Assembly (NCBI GenBank): GCA_009829735.1
Contig: CM020620.1
Span: forward strand, 19,194,020-19,258,019
From: Pyropia yezoensis
Lineage: Eukaryota > Rhodophyta > Bangiophyceae > Bangiales > Bangiaceae
Reading direction: 5' to 3'
DNA: 64,000 nt
The position numbers were made by a program, and so were the translations under genes. Position 1 is the stretch's first letter. Each line of letters opens with the position of its first letter. Positions 41,686-52,651 of the stretch are shown here, in pieces. Under the pieces are notes generated by a model that saw only the letters and a program-made list of their open reading frames with translations, had not been told where the DNA came from and ran no database searches.

Positions 41686-41700
41686 CTGAGGAGAGGGGAG
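41686..41700 (+). promoter_or_regulatory. Polypurine tract of element D1
   Basis: TGAGGAGAGGGGAG directly before the LTR start TGTGGCAG. Confidence 0.7.
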
Positions 41701-42168
41701 TGTGGCAGTATTGACCCCCAGGTAGGGGGCAACACGTGCCATGCAAGGGGCGGCAGGCCACTAGCCTGATCCGTTCCTCCCCCTGCATTTGGGTCCATAT
41801 TCCCTAAGTTCGGGATAGTTAGCTTAGTAGTAAATCCAACTTGGATTTGAGGGTTTTCTGCATTTATCGTCTTGAATTTTCGTGTGGCCCGGTGGGCAGG
41901 TGCTGGGGTGGGAGATTCTGAGTGGCGAGATTCTGAGTGGACCCTGGGGGGATAAGGGGAGGGACAGCGGGGCTTGGCCCTGCGTCCCCGTCCCGACCAA
42001 GAAACTGTTGGACCACATACCATCTTCTTGTTTGTCCGTGGGGGGATTGCCCCACAACAGGGATAGAGTGTGTGCGACTTGCACTTCTTCCGGTTCCCCC
42101 GACACGGGAGGCAGCCCTCGCACACCGCCCCAACTTGGGTACTGTGTGTGCGAGTGGTTTTTGCCACA
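41701..42168 (+). repeat. 3' LTR of element D1
   Basis: TGTGGCAGTATTG...TTTTTGCCACA, about 468 bp, nearly identical to both LTRs of D2 (55822-56290 and 63029-63497). Confidence 0.93.
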
Positions 42169-42466
42169 CAGATGACTAACTCCGATAATTTCAAAGTAAC
42201 CTGAGGCTTACACCAAGGTAAACCCTCATCCAGGGGGCAAGTGACGGACGAAGGAAGGTTGACCTTCATGAGTATTAACCAACCAGGATGGGTTGGGGGG
42301 CGCGAGAAAGAACCGAGGCAGGCCACGGCTAAGTCAAACGGGGTACTCCCCAAAGGCAGGCATTGGTATCAGGCAAACGCCGCAACGGGGGATGAGTGTA
42401 TACTCACTACTACCCGGCCACCATAAGGGTCACCGGGTCCCTCTCCCTCACAAACAAAAGCACTCC

Positions 42467-44836
42467 TCAGTGGGTAGACCCACTGCCCGAGGGAGGCCAC
42501 TCACGCGTAAGCGCGTACACCTCCATGCTCCACCGGTCGGCAATCTCACGACGGTCAATCACCCGAGTTACCTCGGTGCATAACTGGACGAGGGTGCTGC
42601 GGCCAGCCTCCACGTCCGCTAGAGCGGACTGGAGACGGTCAAGCACGCAACCGAAGCAACGCGCTGACCCAACCAGCGCAGCACCTGGGGGGATATCCCC
42701 CCAGCTAACAGAGAGACCCTCCCGCATCGCGCGAGCAATAAGGGCGTCAACGCCCTCATACCATAGACGGGGAACCCCGTCAGGCATGACAGGGGCAGAA
42801 AGTGACACTGGCGCGACCAGAGGAGCCACAGGAGCCGACACGGCTACCACCGGAGCCGGTGGCGCCTGATACGAGGCCCGGTAGGACCCTACTGAAGTGG
42901 CTCCACCGTAAACCCGGCGGGGCTCCGCCCGACGACGGGACACCTCACGCTCCCCACCCGCAGAGCCCCACTCTCGCGGACGACGGCCAACCGCCACCGG
43001 TATCGGGTTACCGAACCACGGGGCAAGGATCTGAAGAGGGTCATGGATAACCATGGGAATACCCAGGTCAGGAACAGCCTCGGTGGACGCCCACCCCCGG
43101 CAATTGGGCTCACCCGGCTGAGTACGCCGGATACGCAACGAGTGACGAGGCAAGGGGGAAGCCCCAGCCTGCGGGTCCCGGTACGGGGGAAGGGCCAACA
43201 CCCCAGCCCAGTTCACGGCATCGTGAACAGCCAGCAGGGCCTCGAACTCCCGGGCCAACCCGGTCTTGGCAGCTATCATGTCCACGCCCAGCTGCCCGAT
43301 GTGCCGACGGACACCCGTCGGAAGATGAAACAGGCGCCCCTGCCGGCGGACGGACAGCAAGAAGGAGGAAGCCTGCCCGAGGGTAACCTCAAGAGTGAAG
43401 GTACCCTGCATCGGGTGGACCGGCCGGGAGGCCAACACACTCCCGAAGTATCGGAGACAGGAGCGGGTGTCAAACCGGAAAGCAGGGGCGGGTTCCCACC
43501 CCTCCTGCCATAGAGGCGGACGCACGGGAGTGTATACTGGCGCACGACCGTTGCCGGTCTGCAACGCACACGTTATATCGGTGCGGAACGCATCCGCCAT
43601 GACACCATGGTTACGTCGCCAGCTCGACGCCGACTTCAACCCCACCATAGGCGGGTAGGGAGCCGTCAACGACAGATACGGGGATACCCCCGGGTAATAA
43701 TCAAAGTCGGGATACCGACCGGTATCCCCCACCGTCTCCCCAAACGCCACCGGCTCCGCCGCCGCCGCAATCCCCCGAGCACTAGCCGGGTAGTCAACCT
43801 CCCGCGGCAACGCGGGGGCAATCAAGTCGCATACCCCGAAGGCGGGGTCGAGGTAGACCTTACCCCGTCCCACCCGGGTGCGCCAGAGCTGCGCATGCCG
43901 GTCGTCCGGCTGACTCAGGATCCAATGGTGTTCCACCCGCACCGCGTTCGGCTGGTTGACCAGCCGCACCAACTCCCGCTCCCAACTCGGGTCCACCTTG
44001 ACGCGCCGGGAGGACTCTCCACGGTAACGCGGCTGGTGGAAGTCCACCCGCATCCGCCCAGCGGAGTCCATCGACTCCTGCACAGACAGGCCTCGAACCC
44101 GAGCCACCAAGTCGGACATCGACATGGCGGGTTGACCCGCCGCCACGGCGACGCCGCCACCCAACGGGGCAACCCGGGCAGGACCAGGAAGAATCGGGGG
44201 CGCCGGGGGATGCCCCACCAGCACATGGCCCGTTGACGGAGGGGCACGGGGCCGAGGAGGAAGAAGAAGGGCGGGCGCCCGCCCGGAGTATCTCCCGGAG
44301 TCCATTGCCATCGGGGTAGATGACTCTTGACCATCACGCGTCCGCGGCACCGCGGGCAGAGCATCGCCGCCACCCGGGCCCGACGAGGGTACCGCGGGGG
44401 AAGCACGGGTAGACCCGCTACCCGCCGCAGCGGACACACCAACCGGGCGGGCACCCGCGCCGTCTTGACCAGCCGTACCGGCCGGGGTGCCGCCACTACC
44501 ATCCGCCACGCCGGCGACACCGTCTTGAGGTAGAGCCGCGCCGGCACCGGCGACAGAAGCCATCCGGGCCGCCGGAGGAGTAGCGGTAGAGGCAGCCGCT
44601 ACACGCGGTTGTCCGCCACCCGACGGAGCCGTCGTACCGCTACACACGGACGACAACCTGCCCGGCGCGCCTTCCGGGGCCACACGAACGGTCACCCGGT
44701 CGTCCTCGTCCTCCGACGAGCTCGCTAAGAAGCACTCGGCGGCGGTGGCAGAGACGGGAACGTCGTCCACCATCACCTCCTCCTCCTCCTCAAGCAGGAG
44801 GTCATCCTCGCCCCCGGGTACCTGGGGGTCCGACAT
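42467..44836 (-). CDS. Antisense ORF protein of element E
   Basis: Intact ~789-residue ORF from ATG 44836 (MSDPQVPGGE) to 42467. N-terminus acidic (DDLLLEEEEEVMVDD), then Ala/Gly/Pro-rich, then an ordered region: LVRLVNQPNAVRVEHHW, FDYYPGVSPYLSL, FRFDTRSCLRYFGSVLASR, QGRLFHLPTGVRRHIGQLGVD, and C-terminal helices (GCVLDRLQSALADVEAGRSTL). The QGRLFHLP block, followed by a ~50-residue helical stretch, aligns with RGMLWHLP of D1, RGYLWHLP of B and NRLWFLP of A. Place and strand relative to polypurine tract and LTR are the same. Unknown function; the most diverged member. Confidence 0.7.
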   Translation of the reverse strand: MSDPQVPGGEDDLLLEEEEEVMVDDVPVSATAAECFLASSSEDEDDRVTVRVAPEGAPGRLSSVCSGTTAPSGGGQPRVAAASTATPPAARMASVAGAGAALPQDGVAGVADGSGGTPAGTAGQDGAGARPVGVSAAAGSGSTRASPAVPSSGPGGGDALPAVPRTRDGQESSTPMAMDSGRYSGRAPALLLPPRPRAPPSTGHVLVGHPPAPPILPGPARVAPLGGGVAVAAGQPAMSMSDLVARVRGLSVQESMDSAGRMRVDFHQPRYRGESSRRVKVDPSWERELVRLVNQPNAVRVEHHWILSQPDDRHAQLWRTRVGRGKVYLDPAFGVCDLIAPALPREVDYPASARGIAAAAEPVAFGETVGDTGRYPDFDYYPGVSPYLSLTAPYPPMVGLKSASSWRRNHGVMADAFRTDITCALQTGNGRAPVYTPVRPPLWQEGWEPAPAFRFDTRSCLRYFGSVLASRPVHPMQGTFTLEVTLGQASSFLLSVRRQGRLFHLPTGVRRHIGQLGVDMIAAKTGLAREFEALLAVHDAVNWAGVLALPPYRDPQAGASPLPRHSLRIRRTQPGEPNCRGWASTEAVPDLGIPMVIHDPLQILAPWFGNPIPVAVGRRPREWGSAGGEREVSRRRAEPRRVYGGATSVGSYRASYQAPPAPVVAVSAPVAPLVAPVSLSAPVMPDGVPRLWYEGVDALIARAMREGLSVSWGDIPPGAALVGSARCFGCVLDRLQSALADVEAGRSTLVQLCTEVTRVIDRREIADRWSMEVYALTREWPPSGSGSTH

Positions 44837-45426
44837 GGTGAAACCGGGGTAGCAGGGGCGCCCCGTGCAGAAAAGCCGAGGCCGGCTCAACCCGGTACAA
44901 GGAACGCTCGCGCGGACGAGCCAGGGAAGCGCGGGCACCCGCGCTTATAACCACACAGCTCAGCACGAGCGATACGGCAGCGCGGGACGACCCGCGCCAG
45001 CCGAGCTACGAGGGCGCTCCACCCAGGCACCTGGACCGGAGCCACGCCCCCCCCACACACGGGGTAAGCAAGGGGGGTCACCCCCAACCGCCCCCACTCA
45101 ACGCGGGCAGTCCCCGCCCCTACTCAATCGTCCACACGAGAGGGGGCCCCCTACCACCAGGCACCTGGTGGCGGATCCGCTTGCACCACCCCTCGGAAAG
45201 AGGGGTCGTGGACAGAAACCCGCATCGGGAATTTAACGGTCCGGAAAACGGATCGTGTGTGTACCACACAAAGGGGGGCACCCCCCTCAGACAACCTCGA
45301 AAAGGGGTGTCTGTCGCGACAGGGCGCAAAGCCCCACCCGACTGGTAAACGGTCACGCGACCCACTTACATTCGGTAACCCGAATGCAACTCGACCCGAG
45401 GACGGGCCGAATCTAAGGGGGGGATA
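44837..45426. other. Region between antisense ORF and LTR of element E
   Basis: 590 bp, no gene seen. A polypurine tract TAAGGGGGGGATA ends at 45426, next to the LTR. Confidence 0.5.
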
Positions 45427-45789
45427 TGTAGCAATATGGTTGGCCGTATTGTGACCGTAATATTAGGGGGGCTACTTCCAACCCTTAACTTTTAATTTGG
45501 GAGTCAGTACGGGTCACAGTATCTATAAGTTACGTATGACCAGAGGGACTTGCATCTTGGGGTGGAGGGTAGTTAGTAGTGTCTCCGAGGGTTTATAACG
45601 TGGGGGCCGGCGGCGAATCCACCGCCGGCCAAGGCAGAACAACAAACCCCTCCCATTTGGGCTCCCATCTTGGTCCCGTGGCTTGCGCTCCAAGGACAGC
45701 AACCTTGGCCTCCCGGTGACGTTGGTGCTGATCCCCCTTGGTGAGTCTTCCCTGAGAGTGGACGTGCGACGGATTCCTATTGTGCTACA
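45427..45789 (+). repeat. 3' LTR of element E
   Basis: 363 bp with 7-bp inverted ends TGTAGCA...TGCTACA. It matches 52652-53014 (LTR of F) with about ten differences. It ends 34 bases before the ATG of the piggyBac-like gene. Confidence 0.92.
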
Positions 45790-45823
45790 CCGGCGTGTAA
45801 CTACTGTGACGGCGCGCTGGGCA

Positions 45824-48025
45824 ATGTCACGCCACGAGGTACAAAAGAGCCTCGGACTCGGTAGCGTGCGAGCTGGCAGGGCCCCCGGGCCGTCACGGGC
45901 GCTTCCGTCCCCTGCTACGGTCAAGGAGCCGACAAGTAGCGCCCCTGACAACTCAACGTCGACTGCTCTCGAGACTTTCGCGAAGGCGGCCAGCTGGGAC
46001 ACCCCCGCTCCTGTACCGGAGCCCAGCTCCCTCTTTGCTGTTGGGGGGAGCCCAGAAGATGCTGCTAGCCAACCTAACGATCTACCGGCGCCTACCACTA
46101 CCACGATGGCCAGGGTGGCTGTCCCAGCCCCTGCCTCGCAGGGATCAGCTGCCCTCGCGACTGCGCCCGTGGGCTCACCAGTCGGGAGAGAGATCACGTC
46201 GGATGGAGCGCCCTCTGCGCCCGCTGCGCCAGCCGCCGGTTCGGCCGGCCCGGCCGCTGCGGCAGCGACCCCACCGTCTGCCATCGGGTCCGCGGGCCCG
46301 GCCGCAACCCCTAAGACCACAATATCTGTCACAGCCCACGGCCTCGAGTGGCATGATGCGGAAGTACTGCAGCCGATCGGTGGACCCGTCGCGCGCCGTC
46401 CGTGGTCCGTGCGCACACTCGGCGGAGACATTATTACGGAGGATGGGGACAGCGTCGGTTACGGCCGCACGCGCACGCCATTGGACTACTTCTCTGTCTT
46501 CCCTCAAGACCAGCTGGCGCGGATGGCGCGCCTCACGTCGTCACTTCTGACGGAAGCAGGCGCGCTAGCCACTTCCGCCGGTGAGTTGCTAAAGTTTATT
46601 GGTATCCTCATCCTTATCACGCGCTTTGAGTTTGGGTCGCGGGCGGAGCTGAGGTCGACGACCTCAAGAACCAAGCACATGCCGGCACCGTCTTTTGGGG
46701 GCCGGACAGGAATGTCCCACGTTAGTTTCGACACGCTATGGTCAAACCTAGTCTTTAGCCTGCCCGTCTCGGGAGAGACCTCGTCACCCGACCAAAGTGC
46801 CGAGCAGCAGCGATGGGGACGAGTGAACGAGTTCGTGGACAGCATCAATGCAGCCTACGTGAGCCCAAGTGAGACGATCTGTGTGGACGAGTCCATCTCG
46901 AGGTGGTATGGACAGGGGGGGCACTGGATCTCCCGTGGTCTGCCGAACTACGTGGCCATCAACCGGAAGCCAGAGAGCGGATGCGAGATTCAAGACGCGG
47001 CTTGCGGCAGAAGTGGGCTGATGCTGCGGCTGCGCATCGTCACTACTGCTGCTGACCAGCATCCAAGCTCCACTGCTGAGGAGCGTGCCGGGCCGCACGG
47101 AACGGTGGTGGCGGTTCGCCTGGTGGAACCATGGGCGCGGACGGATCGCATCGTCTGCGCAGACTCTTATTTCGCGAGCGTGGCCACGGCCCTGGCGCTG
47201 TTGGGATTGGGCCTGCGCTTCATCGGGGTGGTGAAGACCGCCCGTCGGCGCTTCCCATTGGCGAGCCTCGCCTCTCGTGAGCTGTCTGCGCGCGGCGACC
47301 ATCTGTCAATGGTCCATCGGGACGGGTCGGGCAAACCAGACATGATGGCGGATATGTGGGTCGACCGCGAGCGGCGATACTTTGTGGCTACAGCCTCGTG
47401 CACTCGGCAGGGAGCGCCCTATGAGCGCCTACGGTGGCGCCAGTTTGACCACGAAGCCGAGCGGGTACCGCTGACTGTTCGGTTGCCGTAGGTCGCTGAG
47501 ACGTACTACGCGTGCTGTTCGCAAATTGACAGGCACAACCGCTGTCGACAGGATGACCTGTGCTTGGAGCGGAAGTTGGTCACGCACGACTGGGCCATGC
47601 GGGTCTGCCTCACATTATTGGGCGTCTGCATTGATGACGCGTGGTTGCTGCACCGTGGCGCAAGAGGACCCGCCCCTTGCCTGCTGCAGAGCCACTTCTA
47701 CGAGCAGCTCGCGACCGAGCTAATTGACAACACGTTTGACACCAGTGGCACTCGCGAGCGGTCTGCACGAGAGAGCGCCAGAGCCGACGCGCCGAGCCCG
47801 GCTTACGGTGTGGGCGCTCATTTGACACCGACGGTCAAGCGCCGGCGCTCGTCCGCTCACCTCTTGGCGCAACGCACGTGTCGTGTGTGCTCCAACCGGA
47901 CGTCACTCGTGTGCTCTACCTGCCGAGACACACCGGCTGTAGGGGAGGTCTTTTCGTGTGGGCCGCGGACGGGCCGCTTTTGCTTTGCGCATCACATGCG
48001 CGACGTGCACCACCTGACCATTTGA
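45824..48025 (+). pseudogene. piggyBac-like (PGBD/DDE_Tnp_1_7) transposase, one in-frame TAG
   Basis: Cut-and-paste DNA transposase or derived gene. Start ATG 45824 (MSRHEVQKSL). Pro/Ala-rich N-terminus, then the PGBD region from about residue 220: TDYFSVFP-like start (LDYFSVFPQDQL), FIGILILITRFEF, ICVDESISRWYGQGG (first catalytic Asp), VCADSYFASVATALALLGLG (second Asp), FIGVVKTARRRFP, then after the stop YYACCSQIDRHNRCRQDDL (third Asp region). A TAG at 47489-47491 splits the frame, and the same frame continues to 48025. The C-terminus is a Cys-rich domain (RTCRVCSNRTSLVCSTCRD...CFAHH), as in piggyBac. The LTR of E ends 34 bp upstream, so the 5' end and promoter are displaced. No TTAA ends found. 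Confidence 0.85.
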
Positions 48026-49059
48026 TTGCTCTCGAGACAGCTTGATGGACTGGGCGGAGTTGGAAGGGCGGTCTGAGACTTGTAGAGAGAATGGGGAGGG
48101 GCGGGGGATGGCGAACAGTTGGGGGGGAGATGGAGTGACAGAGGGGATCGATTGGCAGGTTGTCCGTGTGCTTGGAACGTCTGTAAAGTGGCTGTGACAG
48201 TGCTGCTCGAGCACAAGAGGACCACGTACTCGAGACGGTTGGGAGGTGTCACGTGAGTTGGAGTGTTCATTGAGGGTGGGGGAACGACGGGCTTATAGTA
48301 TGGCCTGTGAGGCGTGCCGGTCACGCAGAATCATTGGAGGAGCCATCATTGGCGCTTGCAAACGACGCTTCGGTCGCGACTGCACTTCATTCTGTGTCGG
48401 GAGGGGTAGTCACGTGTTCATCTGCCTGGGCAAAGAGGCGTCAGGGGCGACGATTGGCGTGCCCTGGTGGCGTTTCCCGATGACGTTTCACAAAAATGGC
48501 AGTGGTAGGTGCGTTCTACTGTTGTCATAGTCACGATGAGCCGCAGTCACCCACCCCCACCTCTTCTCCGCTCCCGTGAAGCGCACCAGAGTGATTTCGT
48601 ATCGCGCAAATAGGCCGATCTTGTATGAACGCACGCTGGAATCGGCGATTCCGCGAGAGGATCATATGATCCTTTCGGGAGGATCATATGATCCTCCGTC
48701 GAAGTAGAACAGACACTAGGTAGTCATTTTGGGTGTCCTCAAGTAGCCCCCTTTCTGCTGCCTGCGTTCCACGAATGAGGTCCACAGCGGCGCTTGAGGG
48801 GACCGCCCTCCTCTGCGCCGCTCGCCCTCATCGCTCGCCCCTGCCCTCAACGTTCGCCCCGCCCTCAACGCTCGCCCCTGTGCTCAACGCTCGCCCCTGC
48901 CCTCAACAGGCTGGTTGTCCACAACTGCCGCACAACAGCCGGCTGGCGTCGTTCGTCCCCCGCTCCGCCTCCTCCCCCGCCCCCCTCTGCTCCCTCTGGT
49001 GTCCGTTTCCTTTTCTTTCCCGGCCTCGCCCTCCCGCAGCCACCTTCGGTGACGGCACC
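48026..49059. other. Intergenic region upstream of the PWWP gene
   Basis: 1 kb without a recognisable gene. It holds two tandem palindromes (48658-48697) and a tandem-like GCTCGCCCCTGCCCTCAAC stretch at 48820-48906. The latter part is probably the promoter and 5' untranslated region of the PWWP gene. Confidence 0.5.
48658..48697. promoter_or_regulatory. Pair of identical palindromes AGGATCATATGATCCT
   Basis: Perfect 16-bp palindrome at 48658-48673 and again at 48680-48695; the second extends to 20 bp (48678-48697). A third, interrupted palindrome GGAATC-GGC-GATTCC lies just before at 48638-48652. Spacing centre to centre is 22 bp, about two helical turns. Confidence 0.85.
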
Positions 49060-51130
49060 ATGACCCCCCCCCTGCCGCCGACGACCCCCGAGGAGGAGGC
49101 GCTCAAGGTGCGCGACGGGGCGATTGTGTGGGCGCGCCTGCCGGGCTTCCCCTGGTGGCCCGCCACCGTCCGCGCCGTACCGCCGGGGCCACCCAAGCAG
49201 CGCAAGCGCGAGACGGACCGCTGGTACGTGCTGACGGCTGCTGGCGGGTAGCCCACACTGTGGAAGCCGCCTGTTGGGGGGGAATGGGGGGGGAATGGTG
49301 GGGGAGTGGGGGGGACTTTTCGTTCATCGTGGCGGGGGTGCTGGTGACGGTGACAGACAGTGGAGGCCACGGTGAGCTCCGTCAGAGGTGGCGTGGGCCT
49401 GCGGTGGTGCCCGCGGCTGCGCCACCATTGCGGCGCTAACGGGGCGCCCTGTTGACTTGTTTGCCCGGCTCGCTCGTGACTGTGCTGGTTCTACCTGTTC
49501 CCTTCTCTTTCAAGGCTTTCACCGCATGCGCCCCCGCCATCCCCCCCCTTCCCCCCCGTGCGCGCGCATGGTCCAGTTCTTCAATGACGAAAAGGGCGCG
49601 TGGCTCCCCGCGTCTGGCCTGCGGCTGCTGACCGAGGTCAACACCGCCGCGCTGCGTGTCAAGTCCAGCCACCGCAAGCGCACGGACGTGGACATTGCGT
49701 TGGCGCAGGCGCTCGCTGAGGCCGCCAACGCCACCGGGCCGGCCGACGGGCGCGACCGGGGGGGATCCACCGGCCAGGGGGGCGAGGCGACCGCCACGAC
49801 GGCCGCCGCCACCGCGGCGGCGGCCTCGCGCGGGGGGGGCGCCCGGGCGGCTACGCCCGCCCCCAACGGCACCCCCGTGACGCCGGCGGTGGGCGGTACC
49901 GGCGTTGGCGACGGCGCCGACGGCGGGACGGGGCCACCCCGCAAGCGGTCAAAGGCGTCGGCCGCGGCGGGCCGGCCTGGCGCCGACGCGTCGACGCTCC
50001 GCGGGGGCAGCAGCCGCCGGCCGAGCGGCACCTCCCGCCGCGGCCTGGCCGCCGCCGTCGTCGCCGCGCAGGCGGAGCTGGCAGTGTGCCGCGCCCGCCT
50101 GGCCGCCGCAGAGGCCGAGGCGGTTGCGCGGGCGGCCGCCGCCGCGAGGCCGCTGTCGTGGGAGGACGTCAAGGCGGCGATAAAAAAGGGCTTTCGCCTG
50201 ACCGGCGGCCTGGCGCCGCCACCACCCCTGCCACCGCAGCCCGGCGGGGCACCGTCGGCGGGGGGGGAGGCGGCTGCGTCAGCGGGGAAGGGGGAGGAGG
50301 AGGTCGGCGAGCGGCGGTTCGTCAGCCACACGGGCGACGCTGCGCGGCGGTATTGGGTGCCCAAGGGGGAGCGTATGTCCGTGCCCGCATCCACGGCGGA
50401 GCTTTGTGCCGCCGTAGCTGGCATCACTGATGCGGCCAAGCGCTTCGGCGTCGCGGTGGCCGCCGTGGAACAGCAGCGGGCCACCTTCCAGGTTGCTCTT
50501 GACGCCATCCCCCTGGGCGTAGCCTCGTCCGCGTTGGCGGCTGCGGCGCCGCCGCCGCCGTCGGCTGCGGGCGGGGCGGCGGCCGGCGACGGAACCCCCG
50601 CCGGCGAGCGCGCAAGCGCCGCCGCTGGGGAGGCCGAGGCAGCGCACTTGACCACCTTTGCGCGCCACTTTCGCGAGTGGGCCGCCCTCGGCGCCGAGCG
50701 GGACGCCGCGGAGCGGGCGTTTGAGGTGGCCATCCGGCGGGCCATTGCAATGAAGGTGACGCTGGCGCAGCTGGTGGAGGCCAAGGCGGGCAAGCCGGTA
50801 CGCGTCGTCCTGCAGCGCTACCGGTCGTCCTCCCTCGCGGTGGATGTCCTCTGCTCTCTGCTCATTGATGAGTGGATGACGTTCATCTCGGCCCACTCCG
50901 CGCCAGACGAGGAGGGGGCGCCGCTGCCGCCGCCGCCGTCGCAGCCGCAGCCGCCGTCCTCGTCGCTGTCCCCGGCGCCGAGCGGCGCCGGGGACAAGGC
51001 CACGCGGCCGTCACCGGCCGACGCGGAGCGTCTGCCACGGGGCGTCTCGGCGGGCCCATCTGGCAGCAGCGGCGGTGGCTCTGGTGGTGGCGGCGGTGAG
51101 GGGGGCACTGCGTACACACGGTGCAGCTAG
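49060..51130 (+). CDS. PWWP-domain protein
   Basis: Chromatin-associated protein by inference. Exon 1 starts at ATG 49060 (GGCACCATGACC) and codes for VRDGAIVWARLPGFPWWPATV, the first half of a PWWP domain (methyl-lysine/DNA binding). The second half (FFNDEKGAWLPASGLRLL) lies at 49577 in another frame, so an intron of about 350 bp separates them. A phase-compatible GT-AG pair is 49228 to 49576 (TAC|GTG...CAG|TTC); the stronger-looking donor GTACGTG at 49224 is out of phase with it. The rest (~500 residues) is Ala-rich with a basic patch (RKRSKASAAA), coiled-coil-like segments (AVVAAQAELAVCRARLAAAEAEAVA) and blocks such as FVSHTGDAARRYWVPKGERM and VDVLCSLLIDEWMTFIS, which I do not recognise. 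Confidence 0.75.
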
Positions 51131-51651
51131 GGTCTGGCGCGACCGCCCCACTACGGCGTTGTTGTTCCTTGTGCATGCTGGGGCTGTGGGGGGAGGGGTA
51201 GGGTTGTGGTGGCCGGCGGAGGGCGAGGGGCCCACCCGCCAGGGGCGGTGGGGTGGACAGGCTGCTGCACGGGCCGGGACGGCCTGCAAGCCCGAGGGCC
51301 GCTACGCAAGTGGCTGTGCTGGTTTCCCCCTGCCGCCGGCGCCGCTCCCTTCCACCTGTTGGCGGGCTGTTCTTTTCAGTCGGCGCGACGCGCTCCCCGC
51401 GCCCCGGGGCGGGTGGTCGCGGGCGGCTGCGCCGCGGGCTGCCCCCCGAACAGGACACGCCGCTGTCTCTCCCCTCCCCCGCGGACGACCGCAGCCGCAC
51501 GAGGTGTGCATGAAACGGAAGAACCTGAAGCCGAGCAATTCCCCTCGTCCAACCTTGTCTCACCCCGCACACGCACACTACACCAACACCATCGACCCCT
51601 GCCCTCCCCTCCCAGAGAGTGCCTCGCACCCCTCCCTCTACGTCCCCCCCC
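51131..51651. other. Convergent intergenic region, PWWP gene / amidase gene
   Basis: 520 bp between two stops facing each other. No gene recognised. Confidence 0.5.
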
Positions 51652-52651
51652 CTACTTTTCCGCCCCCGCCTCCGCCCCCGCCGCCGCCTCCCACCGGCGC
51701 CCAATGCCCAAAAGCAGCGCCTCTGTCCACGCGGGCTCCACGAGCGTCACCCCCCGCGGCGCGCCGTCGGCGCCAGCGCCGGCCGGCAGGGCGAGCGCCG
51801 CCAGGTCGGCCAGGTTGACAAAGTTGGTGTACGTACCAAGCAGCGCGTTGGCCGCCAGCACGTCCGCCCGCGCCTCGGCCACCCGCACCGGCCGCGGGAT
51901 GGACGGCAGCAGCAGCACGTCCATGCGGGACCAGATGGTCGCGTCGGCCAGCCGCACGTGGGCGGCCAGCGCTGCCGCCGCCGCGTACGCGTCGGCCGCC
52001 GAGTGCGCCCGCCCGTCGCCGCCCCGCGCAATCACCCCGCGGACCTTGTCAATGCCGGCCGCGTCGTAGGCGCCGGCGTTCCCATTGGTGCCCGCCGGCT
52101 CCGCCGTCGACGGGTGTGCGGCGAGGAAGGAGCCGACCGCGGCGGCGCGCTCGGCCACAAAGGGCCCGCCATAGAGGAGCGCCGCCGCCGCCGCCAGCGG
52201 CGCCATGTCCACCTCCACGGCGGTGCCGCCACGGCGGACGGCCGCGTCGACGGCGGCGGCAAACGCCTCCGCCGACGCCTCGTCGCCGTCAAAGGTCAGG
52301 TGCGGCGCTGCGGGCACGCCAAACGTAAAGGCGCCGGGCGTGGCGGGGGGACGCCCACCGGCGAAGCTGTCGCCACCCCCGCTGTCGGCCGCACGCGGGG
52401 CGGCCGCCGCGGGGGGCACCCGTGAGTAGGGGCCGGCCGCGTCATAGGCGGCGAGCACGTCCAGGACCGCCTCAGCGTCTGCGACGGAGCGCGCAAAGAC
52501 GCTGACCACGTCCAGGCTGCGGCACGCCGGCACCACCCCCCGGGTGGAGACAAGCCCCTTGGTCGGCTTGAGGCCCACCAGCCCCGTCATGGCCGCGGGC
52601 ACCCGCTCCGACCCGGCCGTGTCGGTGCCGAGCGCAAACGGCACGACGCGG
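51652..52651 (-). pseudogene. Allophanate hydrolase-type amidase, 5' end removed by element F
   Basis: Amidase-signature enzyme. It reads FALGTDTAGSERVPA (nucleophile Ser block), GLVGLKPTKGLVSTRGVVPACRSLD, VADAEAVLDVLAAYDAAGPYSR, then a C-terminal half with GGPFVAERAAAVGSFL, MDVLLLPSIPRPVRVAE, LLGTYTNFVNLADLAALALPAG and GVTLVEPAWTEALLLGIG. The STRGVVPACRSLD and LGTYTNFVNL blocks are typical of allophanate hydrolases, which split allophanate to ammonia and CO2 in the urea amidolyase route. The LTR of F starts at 52652, within the conserved region just before the nucleophile, so the catalytic Lys and the GGSSGG block are missing. I find no amidase sequence beyond F. The Glu in TAGSERVPA, where Gly is usual, is a further oddity. 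Confidence 0.88.

Larger units (their letters stand above)
36850..42168 (+). mobile_element. Ty3/gypsy chromovirus D1, 5' half lost in the gap
   Basis: Second copy of the D2 family. From RT onward it is collinear with 59880-62336, then continues through an intact antisense ORF, polypurine tract and 3' LTR. D2 lacks most of that antisense ORF. The 5' LTR, gag and most of RT lie in or beyond the N gap. It is followed at 42169 by element E sequence. Confidence 0.92.
42169..45789 (+). mobile_element. 3' part of Ty3/gypsy element E (antisense ORF, PPT, LTR)
   Basis: Sequence resuming after the D1 LTR: an antisense ORF, a polypurine tract and a 363-bp LTR of the same family as the LTR of element F. 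The simplest reading is that D1 inserted into E upstream of its antisense ORF; the left part of E is lost in the gap. gag and pol of E are not visible. Confidence 0.75.
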
